DNA from: a virus
IMG/VR virus record: IMGVR_UViG_3300021962_000773
Span: 1 to 21,085 of that record
Reading direction: 5' to 3' (one strand)
Length of the DNA: 21,085 nt
Made by a program: the position numbers and the translations under genes. Positions 6,560 to 13,883 of this stretch are shown one piece after another (position 1 is the stretch's first letter; each line of letters begins with the position of its first letter). The notes beneath the pieces are model-generated. The model searched no databases, was not told where the DNA came from, and was given only the letters and a program-made list of their open reading frames with translations.

Positions 6560-8878
6560 ATGGCACTAAGTCCGCAATTATTGCAATTTAAGTCAAGTGG
6601 AGTATACCGCTTAGAGTTTGATAAATCTCAAACTGCTAACATTAATGTTGAAACACTTAGATTAGTAGTAGGTCACTCAAGAAAAGGACCTTACAACACA
6701 CCAGTTTTAATCTCAAACGTTGAAGAATTTACAAACGTATTTGGTTCTATCGACAGAGCATTAGAGAAAAAAGGAATGTTCTTCCACAGATCTGCACTTG
6801 AATCTCTTTCAAGAGGTCCAATTTTAGCATTAAACGTTGCATCGTTTGGTGCTCAAGATCTTGGTTCTTATGCATTACCTGTAACTAACGGATCTGTTGA
6901 TTCATTAACCGCAGTAGTTGATGATGATAAGCTTTACACATCATTCTTCGATATGGATAAGTTTATGACTCCATCAGACGATAAGGTTATTTCTTCTTTA
7001 AGCAACGTTGCATTAGCTAATGATAATTCACTAATCAACTTGGTAAACATCAAGCAAAACGGTATCACAGTTTTCATCAGAAAAGCACAGAGTGTTTCTG
7101 AATTTAATATTACTGCAAGAGAGTGGTACGGTGAAGGTAACGTTCCAGCATACTTAAATGATTTTGATTATATGTCAGATTTCATGATCGACGTATTTGT
7201 ATTTAAGGGTGAATTTGATCCTTCAGTAGTATCAAGCGATCCAGTTTACGGAGAATTCTTTAACGCTGACGGTTTAGACAAAACTAAATTAGCTCAATTC
7301 TCTAACTTAAGACAAGTTAGCTTAGAAGCACAATACACTGGTTCAGTTATTCCAGGATTCAAGGATTTAGAAGGTAGAAACCTTTACATTGAAACTATGA
7401 TCAATAACGAATCAAGAAAGACAGGTTTATTCTGTGCAATTGATGAAGATGCAGTCATGGACGAGGCTGGAACTAAGATTGATTTAGTTGGTCACGAGTT
7501 CGACGCAGCAGAAGACTACGAACTATTATCATACATCGTAGAATCTGGCGCAAACGATAGAGTAATTGCTACCGCATTCCCAGGAGCCGCTACTGTATCT
7601 CCAGTTAATGGAGTTTATGCTGCATCTGGTTCTATGTTTACCGTTGATTATGCAACAGCAGCAAACACACCAGCAACATTCCCAATTTCAGTTGGAGATT
7701 ATGTTCCTGCTAAAACAGCTGTTACAGCACCTGGTAGATTAGCAAAAGTAAAAAGAGTTGCTAAATTAGGCACCGTTTACACAGTATACTGTGACGTTGA
7801 AGTTCCAGCAACTTGGGGCGGAGAGTATGTATTATCATTTGAAAATGCATCATTAGTATACAAGCCATTTGTATTACCTGGAGCAGATTTACAAGCTAAG
7901 ACAATTAGCGCATGCTTAAATGTATTACAGGGTGGAAACGGAATTTACGACGCGTTAATTGATAAGGACATCATCGACTACAGATACATCGTTGATACAT
8001 TCGCTTCTTACGATGCAACTGGAGTCTTAAACAAGAGACAATTATCTCAATTAGCATTAGATAGACAAAACGCATCTGCAATCTTAAACGCACCAACAAT
8101 TGCTGATTTTAAATCTTCAACTAACCCATCTTTCACAGATGCAGACGGTAACTTTAAGGTTCAATACATTGCAACTGGCGGTAATTTAGATAAGAATCCA
8201 ACTGCATTATACGCTTTACCTTCTATCGGAGAAGGAGCTAACTACGCATTCTACTACGGCCCAGGTCTAGTGGTAAGCGACAATGGTAAGGATATCATCG
8301 TTCCACCGGCAGCATACGTTGCTAATAACTACATCGACAAATACACTGCAGCGCAGCCTTGGTCAATTATCGCTGGTCCAAGAAGAGGGGTTGTATCGGG
8401 TACAGATGTTAAAGGAGCTGAATATTCTTTCGATAAAGCAGACAGAGACATTTTAGAGCCATTTGGAATTAACCCTATCGTTTTCCAAAGAGGAGTTGGT
8501 TTAACAATCTTAGGTAATAAAACTGCACAGCAGTCTATTAAATCAGCACTTTCTTCTGCACACGTTAGAGAGGCATTAATCTACATCCAAAACGGTATCG
8601 CAGATATCCTTAAGGATTATGTGTTCGAATTCAACACTACACAAACTCGTTTAGAGATCAAAACTTTAGTTGACTCATTCATGGAATCAGTTAAAGCAGA
8701 CGGTGGTGTATACGAATACAGAAACATCATGGATCAAACTAACAACACAGATGAAGTAATCGATAATAACTTCGGTATTGTTGATACGTATGTAGAACCA
8801 GTTAAAGGTTTAGAGATCGTTGTTCACAGAACTACAATCCTAAATACTGGCGAAATTGCTACAGGAAACTTTAATTAA
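6560..8878 (+). CDS. 18: contractile tail sheath protein (gp18)
   Basis: The sheath protein forms the contractile outer layer of the tail. It has 772 residues (T4 gp18: 659). The N-terminus GVYRLEFDKSQ with VVGHSRKGPYNTPVLISNVEEFTNVFG is the characteristic entry to the sheath domain (GPxNxPxLVxSxxEFxxxFG). The C-terminal domain has the conserved order RQLSQLALDRQNA, QPWSIIAGPRRGV, GINPIVFQRGVGLTILGNKTAQ, and the helical ALSSAHVREALIYIQ, ending with a beta tail VEPVKGLEIVVHRTTI that swaps between neighbouring subunits. The extra length lies in the central, surface-exposed insertion (about residues 120-430). It follows the terminase gene as in T4. Codons are dominated by A/T-ending forms with many TTA and GTT, as expected for a highly expressed gene of this genome. 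Confidence 0.95.
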   Translation: MALSPQLLQFKSSGVYRLEFDKSQTANINVETLRLVVGHSRKGPYNTPVLISNVEEFTNVFGSIDRALEKKGMFFHRSALESLSRGPILALNVASFGAQDLGSYALPVTNGSVDSLTAVVDDDKLYTSFFDMDKFMTPSDDKVISSLSNVALANDNSLINLVNIKQNGITVFIRKAQSVSEFNITAREWYGEGNVPAYLNDFDYMSDFMIDVFVFKGEFDPSVVSSDPVYGEFFNADGLDKTKLAQFSNLRQVSLEAQYTGSVIPGFKDLEGRNLYIETMINNESRKTGLFCAIDEDAVMDEAGTKIDLVGHEFDAAEDYELLSYIVESGANDRVIATAFPGAATVSPVNGVYAASGSMFTVDYATAANTPATFPISVGDYVPAKTAVTAPGRLAKVKRVAKLGTVYTVYCDVEVPATWGGEYVLSFENASLVYKPFVLPGADLQAKTISACLNVLQGGNGIYDALIDKDIIDYRYIVDTFASYDATGVLNKRQLSQLALDRQNASAILNAPTIADFKSSTNPSFTDADGNFKVQYIATGGNLDKNPTALYALPSIGEGANYAFYYGPGLVVSDNGKDIIVPPAAYVANNYIDKYTAAQPWSIIAGPRRGVVSGTDVKGAEYSFDKADRDILEPFGINPIVFQRGVGLTILGNKTAQQSIKSALSSAHVREALIYIQNGIADILKDYVFEFNTTQTRLEIKTLVDSFMESVKADGGVYEYRNIMDQTNNTDEVIDNNFGIVDTYVEPVKGLEIVVHRTTILNTGEIATGNFN

Positions 8879-8881
8879 TAA

Positions 8882-8892
8882 GATATATAAAA
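8882..8892 (+). promoter_or_regulatory. late-promoter-like box GATATATAAAA before tail tube
   Basis: It lies in the 30-nt gap between sheath and tube genes, 27 nt before the tube ATG. The core GATATATAA is identical to that before the sheath and tape-measure genes. The leader ends ATTAACATGG without a Shine-Dalgarno sequence. Confidence 0.55.
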
Positions 8893-8908
8893 AAACAAAT
8901 AAATTAAC

Positions 8909-9463
8909 ATGGCTTTACCACACTATTCACAAGATCAAACATCGAGAAGCGGTAGACAATTTGAACCAGTTCAAGCGAATTTATTCGAAGTAACTATTCT
9001 TCCACCGGCTGGAGTTGCTGATGCACCTTTAATGTTGCAACACATCAACTCGATTAGCGGTCTAAATCTTTACAAAGAGGTAGCTGCTGTTGAACAGAAA
9101 TATAAGTTCTCACAACGTTCTTACGCTGGCATGCCAGACGCAACAACTGTTGATGTCACTATTAACTTCTCATTAAACTTAAACGATGCTAACCAAGCAT
9201 ACTTATATAAGTCTTTAAGAAGCTGGTACAATAAGCAATTCAATCCTCAAACTGGAGCAATGGGTCTTAAAAAAGATTACGTTGGAACTATCGTTGTAGT
9301 ACAATTCAATAGAGCAGGAGATATTTACAGAACTGTAACTCTTGAAGATTGCTTTATTACTTCAGGTCTTCCATTCACTGGCGACTTAAGCTACGAAACT
9401 ACTGAAGCACAAGCTTTAGAAGTATCGTGGAGATGTGATACTTGGAAGGAAGTATTAGCTTAA
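8909..9463 (+). CDS. 19: tail tube protein (gp19)
   Basis: The tube protein stacks in hexameric rings to form the rigid inner tube through which DNA passes. At 184 residues it is slightly longer than T4 gp19 (163). Recognisable features are an N-terminal strand ANLFEVTILPP, the loop ISGLNLYKEVAAVEQKY, the core PDATTVDVTINFSLNLNDANQAYLYKSLRSWY with a Trp-Tyr at the end of the helix, the strand YVGTIVVVQFNRAGDIYRTVTLEDCFITSGL, and the closing EAQALEVSWRCD. This order is typical of the gp19/FII tube family. It directly follows the sheath gene and is followed by a strong terminator, so sheath and tube probably share an abundant late transcript. Confidence 0.94.
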   Translation: MALPHYSQDQTSRSGRQFEPVQANLFEVTILPPAGVADAPLMLQHINSISGLNLYKEVAAVEQKYKFSQRSYAGMPDATTVDVTINFSLNLNDANQAYLYKSLRSWYNKQFNPQTGAMGLKKDYVGTIVVVQFNRAGDIYRTVTLEDCFITSGLPFTGDLSYETTEAQALEVSWRCDTWKEVLA

Positions 9464-9476
9464 TCTAGAATTCATA

Positions 9477-9509
9477 AATAGGGGATTCGGCAACGTCTCC
9501 CCTATTTTT
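9477..9509 (+). terminator. intrinsic terminator after tail tube gene
   Basis: AATAGGGGA (9477-9485) pairs perfectly with TCCCCTATT (9498-9506) over 9 bp, with a 12-nt loop, and the right arm runs into TTTTT. It starts 14 nt after the tail tube stop. It would separate highly expressed sheath/tube mRNA from the downstream tail-assembly genes, which have their own late-type boxes. Confidence 0.8.
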
Positions 9510-9531
9510 ATGAAACAAAAACATAATATGT

Positions 9532-9545
9532 TGATATAATAATAA
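9532..9545 (+). promoter_or_regulatory. late-promoter-like box TGATATAATAATAA
   Basis: It stands between the terminator and the ribbon-helix-helix-like gene, 25 nt before its ATG. It matches the other late-type boxes in GATATA-A and spacing but lacks one TA repeat. The leader ATTAAACATGG again resembles that of the tail tube gene. Confidence 0.45.
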
Positions 9546-9557
9546 CTACAATTAAAC

Positions 9558-9773
9558 ATGGAGAAACTAACCAAAAAGTTACAAGTTTTGCTCTCAGAGG
9601 ATGAAGTTACAGCGATTAATAGAATTATATTAAATGATGCAATCGAAGGCGGTGAAAGACCCGTTTCAATCTCTGCGTTCATTCGCACAATTGTTAGAAA
9701 AGAAATTGATTTAAAATCGGACTCTATTAAAGAGTGGAACAAAGATAATATTAAGAAACTTAAAAACAAATAA
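9558..9773 (+). CDS. ribbon-helix-helix-like small protein, 71 aa
   Basis: The pattern fits an Arc/MetJ-type ribbon-helix-helix DNA-binding domain: a short beta strand KLQVLLS near residues 7-13, a first helix EDEVTAINRIILNDAIEGG, then a turn and second helix beginning VSISAFIRTIVRKEI, where the S-x-S-x-F-I-R start of helix 2 is typical. The C-terminus is Lys-rich (KKLKNK). Such proteins usually dimerise and bind operators with the paired strand. A regulator between tail tube and tail-assembly genes is unusual, and its own late-type box and preceding terminator suggest separate expression. No target can be seen. A non-DNA-binding structural role remains possible. Confidence 0.65.
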   Translation: MEKLTKKLQVLLSEDEVTAINRIILNDAIEGGERPVSISAFIRTIVRKEIDLKSDSIKEWNKDNIKKLKNK

Positions 9774-9775
9774 AT

Positions 9776-10720
9776 ATGAGCGACCAACAAGATCTCAATT
9801 TAAACGATGAATATAAAAAAATCGTTGAGTCTCAAGAAAATGCTGAAGCACCTGCTGAAAACCTAGGTAAGGTTAGTATGGACAGGTTTAAACAACCTGA
9901 AGCAGCAGATGCTGATTTAGTATTAGGGTACCATCAAATTAATGTTGCTAATTTGCCATCGGCTGGTATGTTCTATCCAAAGAACACAGAAATTTCTATC
10001 AGATCTGCTAAAGTTTCTGAAATTAGACACTTTTCAGCAATCGATGAAAACAATGTCTTAGACGTTGATGATAAATTAAATTACATTTTAGAGCAATGTG
10101 TTCGCGTTGTTCATTCAAAAACCAGAATGTCATACAAAGATCTATGCGAAGAGGATCGATTCTATATCATCCTATCTATTAGAGATTTGACATTCCCAGA
10201 ACCAGAATCTAGCCTTTCAGTAGAACACACTGATAAGAAGGGCAACAAACATCAAATCGAAATCAAGAAGGAAAACTTTACATACTTTAGAATTCCAGAA
10301 ACACTTGATAAGTATTATGATCATGAGCAGCGTACATTTTTGATTGAAACCAAATCATTTGGTACAATTGAAATGCGTCCACCAACCATTGGTGTTATGC
10401 AGCGTATGACTTCATACATCAAAGACCGTCAAGAGAAGAATGAAAAGATCGATCAATCAGTTCTACAAATCATGCCATATTTGGTAAGTGAGTGGAGAGG
10501 ATTTACAGATCGTGATATCTTTAAATTTGAGGTCGATATGAACGGATGGAGCAATAAAAAATATAGTTTGATCTATAAGCTCGCAGAACAGATGAAAGTT
10601 GGCATCAAACCAGATATGGAAGTACAGATCGGGGATGAGTGGGAGGTCGTCCCAATCGGCTTTCGCGACGGCATCAAGTCTCTTTTCATTGTTCAAGATA
10701 TCGCTGGAGAACTTCTTTAA
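9776..10720 (+). CDS. gp26-like baseplate hub / tail-assembly chaperone
   Basis: At 314 residues it is longer than T4 gp26 (208). After a disordered acidic N-terminus comes NLPSAGMFYP (59-68), a motif I associate with the T4 gp26-type baseplate protein family, followed by SIRSAKVSEIRHFSAIDEN, a helical region RMSYKDLCEEDRFYIILSIRDLTFP, a beta hairpin SLSVEHTDKKGNKHQIEI, and a C-terminal half with EMRPPTIGVMQRMTSYIKD. It stands after the tube gene and before the tape-measure gene, where many tailed phages place tail-assembly chaperones with a frameshifted extension. Its stop TAA at 10718-10720 follows CTT CTT, and a +1 reading frame continues to 10940. Role as chaperone versus hub component is inferred. 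Confidence 0.75.
   Translation: MSDQQDLNLNDEYKKIVESQENAEAPAENLGKVSMDRFKQPEAADADLVLGYHQINVANLPSAGMFYPKNTEISIRSAKVSEIRHFSAIDENNVLDVDDKLNYILEQCVRVVHSKTRMSYKDLCEEDRFYIILSIRDLTFPEPESSLSVEHTDKKGNKHQIEIKKENFTYFRIPETLDKYYDHEQRTFLIETKSFGTIEMRPPTIGVMQRMTSYIKDRQEKNEKIDQSVLQIMPYLVSEWRGFTDRDIFKFEVDMNGWSNKKYSLIYKLAEQMKVGIKPDMEVQIGDEWEVVPIGFRDGIKSLFIVQDIAGELL
10712..10720 (+). promoter_or_regulatory. candidate programmed +1 (or -2) frameshift site CTT-CTT-TAA
   Basis: At the stop of the gp26-like gene the sequence reads GGAG-AA-CTT-CTT-TAA-G. CUU before a stop, with a GGAG upstream, resembles the +1 site of bacterial prfB (CUU UGA). Slippage of the CUU-reading tRNA onto UUU would continue as AAG ACG AAG TTT in the +1 frame, adding 73 codons to 10940 and giving a protein of about 387 residues. 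A -2 slip would enter the same frame. Not proven. Confidence 0.5.
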
Positions 10721-10940
10721 GACGAAGTTTCACATATATCATCAATTACATATTCAACCTTCTGAATTGGAGGCAATGGAATACTATGAATTCCATTACT
10801 TAATGAAAGATTTGGTCGAACACCTGAAGAAGGAGAACGAAGCAAATCAAGGCCAAAAAGAACAAACAGGAGATATGATGAGTAAGATGAAGATACCAAA
10901 CATGAAAGTACCAAATCTAAAGGTTCCTTCGCTTAAATAG
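10719..10940 (+). CDS. +1-frame extension / gp51-like small tail-assembly protein
   Basis: The frame beginning at AAG 10719 encodes KTKFHIYHQLHIQPSELEAMEYYEF, then a charged helix and a tail with three near-repeats K(I/V)PN(M/L)KV. The first in-frame ATG after the upstream stop is at 10776, behind TTGGAGG; starting there gives only 54 residues and removes IYHQLHIQPSELEAM, which looks like the start of a folded helical domain. The frame is also open upstream to an ATG at 10599, deep inside the gp26-like gene. Expression as a frameshift fusion is therefore the best reading, with independent initiation at 10776 as the alternative. Position before the tape-measure gene matches G/GT-type chaperone extensions; similarity to T4 gp51 is only suspected. 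Confidence 0.6.
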   Translation, partial: KTKFHIYHQLHIQPSELEAMEYYEFHYLMKDLVEHLKKENEANQGQKEQTGDMMSKMKIPNMKVPNLKVPSLK

Positions 10941-10953
10941 TGGAGGAACCTTT
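10919..10953 (+). terminator. 10-bp hairpin around the stop codon of the +1-frame ORF
   Basis: AAAGGTTCCT (10919-10928) pairs perfectly with AGGAACCTTT (10944-10953) across a 15-nt loop that contains the TAG stop. There is no long T-tract, so it may be a weak terminator or an mRNA 3' stabiliser. It abuts the late-type box of the tape-measure gene. Confidence 0.55.
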
Positions 10954-10965
10954 GATATATAAAGG
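10954..10965 (+). promoter_or_regulatory. late-promoter-like box GATATATAAAGG before tape measure
   Basis: The exact core GATATATAA starts on the base after the hairpin at 10919-10953 and 40 nt before the ATG at 10994. A second A/T element GTATAAAGATAAAA follows 1 nt after the box. Confidence 0.55.
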
Positions 10966-10993
10966 TATAAAGATAAAATAGGACAGTTTTTAA

Positions 10994-13252
10994 ATGCAAA
11001 TATTATTAGCACCCCTTGTTAGATTAACAAAATTGATGGAAGACCAGAATGTAATGGTCAAAGATATGCATGCAATTTTAACAGTAGATCTTAAGAAGGC
11101 AAGTGTTGATAATGCTAAAGAATTAAAGAAACAAACAACCCTATTAACAGATATTAGAAATTTAATAAAGCAACAGATCCAACAGAAAGAAGATCAAAAA
11201 TCTAGTGGTGGAGGCGGAGCTAAAATAAAGATGCCAAGTATTATGGGCGCTGTTGGTGCTGGTTTTGCAATTGTAACTATGGCAGCTGCCCTAGTTGCTG
11301 CAGCAGGAATATTTAGTATTATGCCTCAGGTTTCACCTGCTCAAATCTTAACTGCAATCGCAATTGGTGCAGTATTTATGATTTTAACCCCAATGTTTGT
11401 GGATATTTCTGAAGCTCTTAGAGGCGGAGGATTAATTAATAGAATTGTAGGTAAATCAATGGGAGTATCGACAGGCAGTATTAAAGACATGTTAAGAGAT
11501 ACTGGCGGTGTTGCTTTAGCAATGATTGGCATGTCATTAGGTCTTATGGCTTCTTCTTGGATTTTTACAGCAATTAAACCAATCACGCTTGCTCAATTTG
11601 CAACCGCAGCCCTAATCGGTATTGCATTTATTCCAATTTCATTTGCATTTGGCCAGATTGTAAAAGGATTACAGAGGGCAAAAATTGGTATGGATAAAGA
11701 AGGATTTAAAAGATTGGGTATGGTAACCCTTTCTATGGCTGCGATTGCACTCGGATTAGCAGCAGTTGCACACATCTGGAATTTAACAATGCCAAAGAAC
11801 TTTATTGCCCTACCAGATGTTACTTGGATCCTAAAGGCAGGTTTAATTATTTGGATTTTCAGCGCTGGATTCTCTAAGATCCTAAAGACAATTAAAGGAG
11901 CATCCTTAAAGGATATGTTATTTGCAACTGCAGCTCTACCTCTACTTGCAATTTCATTGGTTGGAGTTGCATGGATCTTCCAATATTTTAGTGAAGTTTC
12001 TGAATGGGTTGCGCCTCCGGTTGAATGGACCCTTAAAGCTGGTTTAGCCATGTTTGTTTTTGGAGTGCCATTTGTATTGATCTCAATGTTAGCTGGTAAA
12101 GCAGGTCTTAAAGGAATCTTATTGGGTGCTCTTGCAGTTCCATTGATTGCAATTGGTGTCTTAGCAACTGCATGGATATTTTCACTCCTTTCAGGAGTTG
12201 AATTTGTTTCACCACCGATGGATTGGGCCCTTGCAGCCGCTTTATCAATTACTGCGTTTGCAATTCCACTTGCAGTAGTTGGCCTATTAGCACAATTATT
12301 AACACCAGTTGGAATTCTACTCGGAGCAGCAGGTATCATCTTAATTGCTGGTACAATGTGGGTTGTTGCTTGGATCTTTAGTAAATTACCAGATTTAAGT
12401 GCAATTGCTGCAAATTTCACAGATGCAATTATGTATCCAATCAATGCAATGATTACCGCCTTAGGCAGATTTAAAAATGAAATTGGCATTGAAAATATGG
12501 TGCCATTAGCCGGTGGATTACTTGCAATTGCTGGTGGTTGGTTAGCCTTAACTGCTGCGCTCGCAGGAACCGCAGTGAGTGGATTAATTCAAGGGGTTGC
12601 AAACGTCGGTACTGCGATTCTAGATGGAATTTCAAGCCTATTTGGCGGAGGTAAAACCAAATCACCAATTGAATTGTTAGATATGTTAATTGGCCGAACT
12701 GATGGTATTATTAAACTGGCAGATCCTGTTAAAAAATTAGGAGTTGCATTTGGTAAAATTGCGGCAACTACCGAAATGGTGGTTCGTGGAGTTACAGCAT
12801 TCTCACCGTTTCTTGACGAAGATAAGGCAAGTACTTTTGAAAAGAGTGCATCAGCGGCTGAAAAACTTGCAAAAGCATATAGTTCAATTGCTGCTTCAAG
12901 TAAAATCATGAACATTCCAGCCCTACAGGCTTCAGCTAGAATGTTTGAAGCAATTGCCAAAATTGCAGAAAATAACGGGCAAGACGCAATTACTGAATTG
13001 TCTAAGTCATTACTGGCCGCAGTGAAAGAGCTTTCTGAAACCGTTAAAAATCTTGAAAACTCAACAGCTGGTCAGAAAGAAGGTATTACCGAAGCTATTT
13101 CAGGCGCAATGTCAACCTTTATTGATAAGATTAAAGGTGCAAAAGATGAGACTGGTAAAGAAGCAGGTCTTATCGATATTGAACCAATCGTGCTTGCGAT
13201 TCAAGAACTTGAAGAGAGATTTGACCGAGCAATTAAGGTTCAAGCAGTTTAA
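10994..13252 (+). CDS. probable tape-measure protein built of hydrophobic repeats
   Basis: Tape-measure proteins set tail length, fill the tube and are ejected into the host. This 752-residue protein begins with a helical, coiled-coil-like region (1-70), a Gly linker (SSGGGGAK), then about 400 residues of strongly hydrophobic repeats (about 85-480), and a more hydrophilic helical C-terminus (about 560-752: KASTFEKSASAAEKLAKAYSSIAAS). The repeats carry (A)WIF-type marks at about 107, 191, 262, 329, 396 and 462, the later ones 66-71 apart, each followed by a second hydrophobic helix and often PP or P before W. At about 1.5 angstrom per residue the length predicts a tail near 110 nm. It follows the tail-assembly chaperone locus, the normal tape-measure position. 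Another membrane-active virion protein is the alternative. Confidence 0.65.
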   Translation: MQILLAPLVRLTKLMEDQNVMVKDMHAILTVDLKKASVDNAKELKKQTTLLTDIRNLIKQQIQQKEDQKSSGGGGAKIKMPSIMGAVGAGFAIVTMAAALVAAAGIFSIMPQVSPAQILTAIAIGAVFMILTPMFVDISEALRGGGLINRIVGKSMGVSTGSIKDMLRDTGGVALAMIGMSLGLMASSWIFTAIKPITLAQFATAALIGIAFIPISFAFGQIVKGLQRAKIGMDKEGFKRLGMVTLSMAAIALGLAAVAHIWNLTMPKNFIALPDVTWILKAGLIIWIFSAGFSKILKTIKGASLKDMLFATAALPLLAISLVGVAWIFQYFSEVSEWVAPPVEWTLKAGLAMFVFGVPFVLISMLAGKAGLKGILLGALAVPLIAIGVLATAWIFSLLSGVEFVSPPMDWALAAALSITAFAIPLAVVGLLAQLLTPVGILLGAAGIILIAGTMWVVAWIFSKLPDLSAIAANFTDAIMYPINAMITALGRFKNEIGIENMVPLAGGLLAIAGGWLALTAALAGTAVSGLIQGVANVGTAILDGISSLFGGGKTKSPIELLDMLIGRTDGIIKLADPVKKLGVAFGKIAATTEMVVRGVTAFSPFLDEDKASTFEKSASAAEKLAKAYSSIAASSKIMNIPALQASARMFEAIAKIAENNGQDAITELSKSLLAAVKELSETVKNLENSTAGQKEGITEAISGAMSTFIDKIKGAKDETGKEAGLIDIEPIVLAIQELEERFDRAIKVQAV

Positions 13253-13274
13253 TCTGAAACTTTTTCTATCATCT

Positions 13275-13290
13275 GGATATAATTATAAAA
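13275..13290 (+). promoter_or_regulatory. late-promoter-like box GGATATAATTATAAAA
   Basis: It lies 24 nt before the ATG at 13300, in the 47-nt gap after the tape-measure gene. It keeps GGATATA as before the sheath gene but diverges afterwards. The surrounding ATAATTATAAAATTAT is partly palindromic. Confidence 0.45.
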
Positions 13291-13299
13291 TTATATCTT

Positions 13300-13638
13300 A
13301 TGATCAACACAATTTTTATTTTAGTAGTACTCGCATACATTGCGATCAATATTGCATGGAATCGCTCCAATTCTAGAAAATTAGAGGATCTATCAACCCG
13401 GGTCGAAAGTATTCAAGCGATGGTAGATCGAACTGACCGCCTTCAAATGCTAGCAATCGAAGAATTGAATCAATTCGTTATTAATAAAACTAGAGATCTT
13501 GAAAAAGTTATTTCTCGAGATCTTCAAAACTTAACAAGCGATTTGGATCGTACTATTGGTTCAATTGATTCAATCCAAGAAAAAATTGCAGAACTTGAAG
13601 TAAGTGTACAGAACATTATAAACCGAATGACAACATGA
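13300..13638 (+). CDS. membrane-anchored coiled-coil protein, 112 aa
   Basis: Residues 1-20 (MINTIFILVVLAYIAINIAW) form one membrane segment or an uncleaved signal anchor. The remainder is hydrophilic and strongly heptad-like (KLEDLSTRVESIQAMVDRT, then DLEKVISRDLQNLTSDLDRTIGSIDSIQEKIAELEVSVQNII), predicting a long coiled coil. This layout is similar to inner-membrane spanins and to other phage envelope-tethered proteins, but no lipoprotein partner (outer-membrane spanin) is visible next to it. Its stop overlaps the next start as ATGA, so it heads a small operon of three genes behind a late-type box. Function unassigned. Confidence 0.8.
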   Translation: MINTIFILVVLAYIAINIAWNRSNSRKLEDLSTRVESIQAMVDRTDRLQMLAIEELNQFVINKTRDLEKVISRDLQNLTSDLDRTIGSIDSIQEKIAELEVSVQNIINRMTT

Positions 13639-13883
13639 GTAACACATCAACCACTGGTGGATTTTCAACCATCAACTACCAACTAAAGCCTTTAAAGTCC
13701 GACATCATTCAACGGTTGTTAACCGATGGTCACATCACAGTTGAAGAAGCAATGACTCTGATGATGCAAGAACAAATCATCCCGGCTCAACCCTATTATC
13801 CTTATCAACCCCCATTTAATCCATCTGTGACCCACCCATTCGGTCATGATTATACATACACTAAAGATTCTAATAATGAGTAG
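13635..13883 (+). CDS. small hypothetical protein with Pro/Tyr-rich tail, 82 aa
   Basis: The start overlaps the preceding stop (ATGA at 13635-13638). Residues 20-46 (SDIIQRLLTDGHITVEEAMTLM) look like two helices with a polar turn, a helix-turn pattern seen in short protein-binding modules. The second half is rich in Pro, Tyr and His (PAQPYYPYQPPFNP) and probably extended. No family is recognised. Its end overlaps the next gene by 8 nt (ATGAGTAG), which argues that the three genes are translated from one message. Confidence 0.75.
   Translation: MSNTSTTGGFSTINYQLKPLKSDIIQRLLTDGHITVEEAMTLMMQEQIIPAQPYYPYQPPFNPSVTHPFGHDYTYTKDSNNE

Noticed and set aside
9455-9790. 111-codon - strand ORF across the tail tube terminator
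   Set aside because: It runs through a terminator hairpin and the whole RHH-like gene and its product has no recognisable features.
9463-10994. Expectation of portal, prohead protease and capsid genes after gp19 as in T4
   Set aside because: No ORF here or elsewhere in the window has gp20, gp21 or gp23 features; the capsid genes must lie outside, so this order differs from T4.
11593-12489. 298-codon open frame on the - strand inside the tape-measure-like gene
   Set aside because: It is antisense to a long gene rich in repeated small hydrophobic codons, which keep stops out of the opposite strand. The translation is Ile/Ala/Asn-rich with no recognisable domain and every neighbour is on the + strand.
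13053-13376. 107-codon + strand ORF bridging the end of the tape-measure gene and the next gene
   Set aside because: It is a Lys/Gln/Leu-rich shadow of two well-supported genes and crosses a promoter-like box and intergenic gap.
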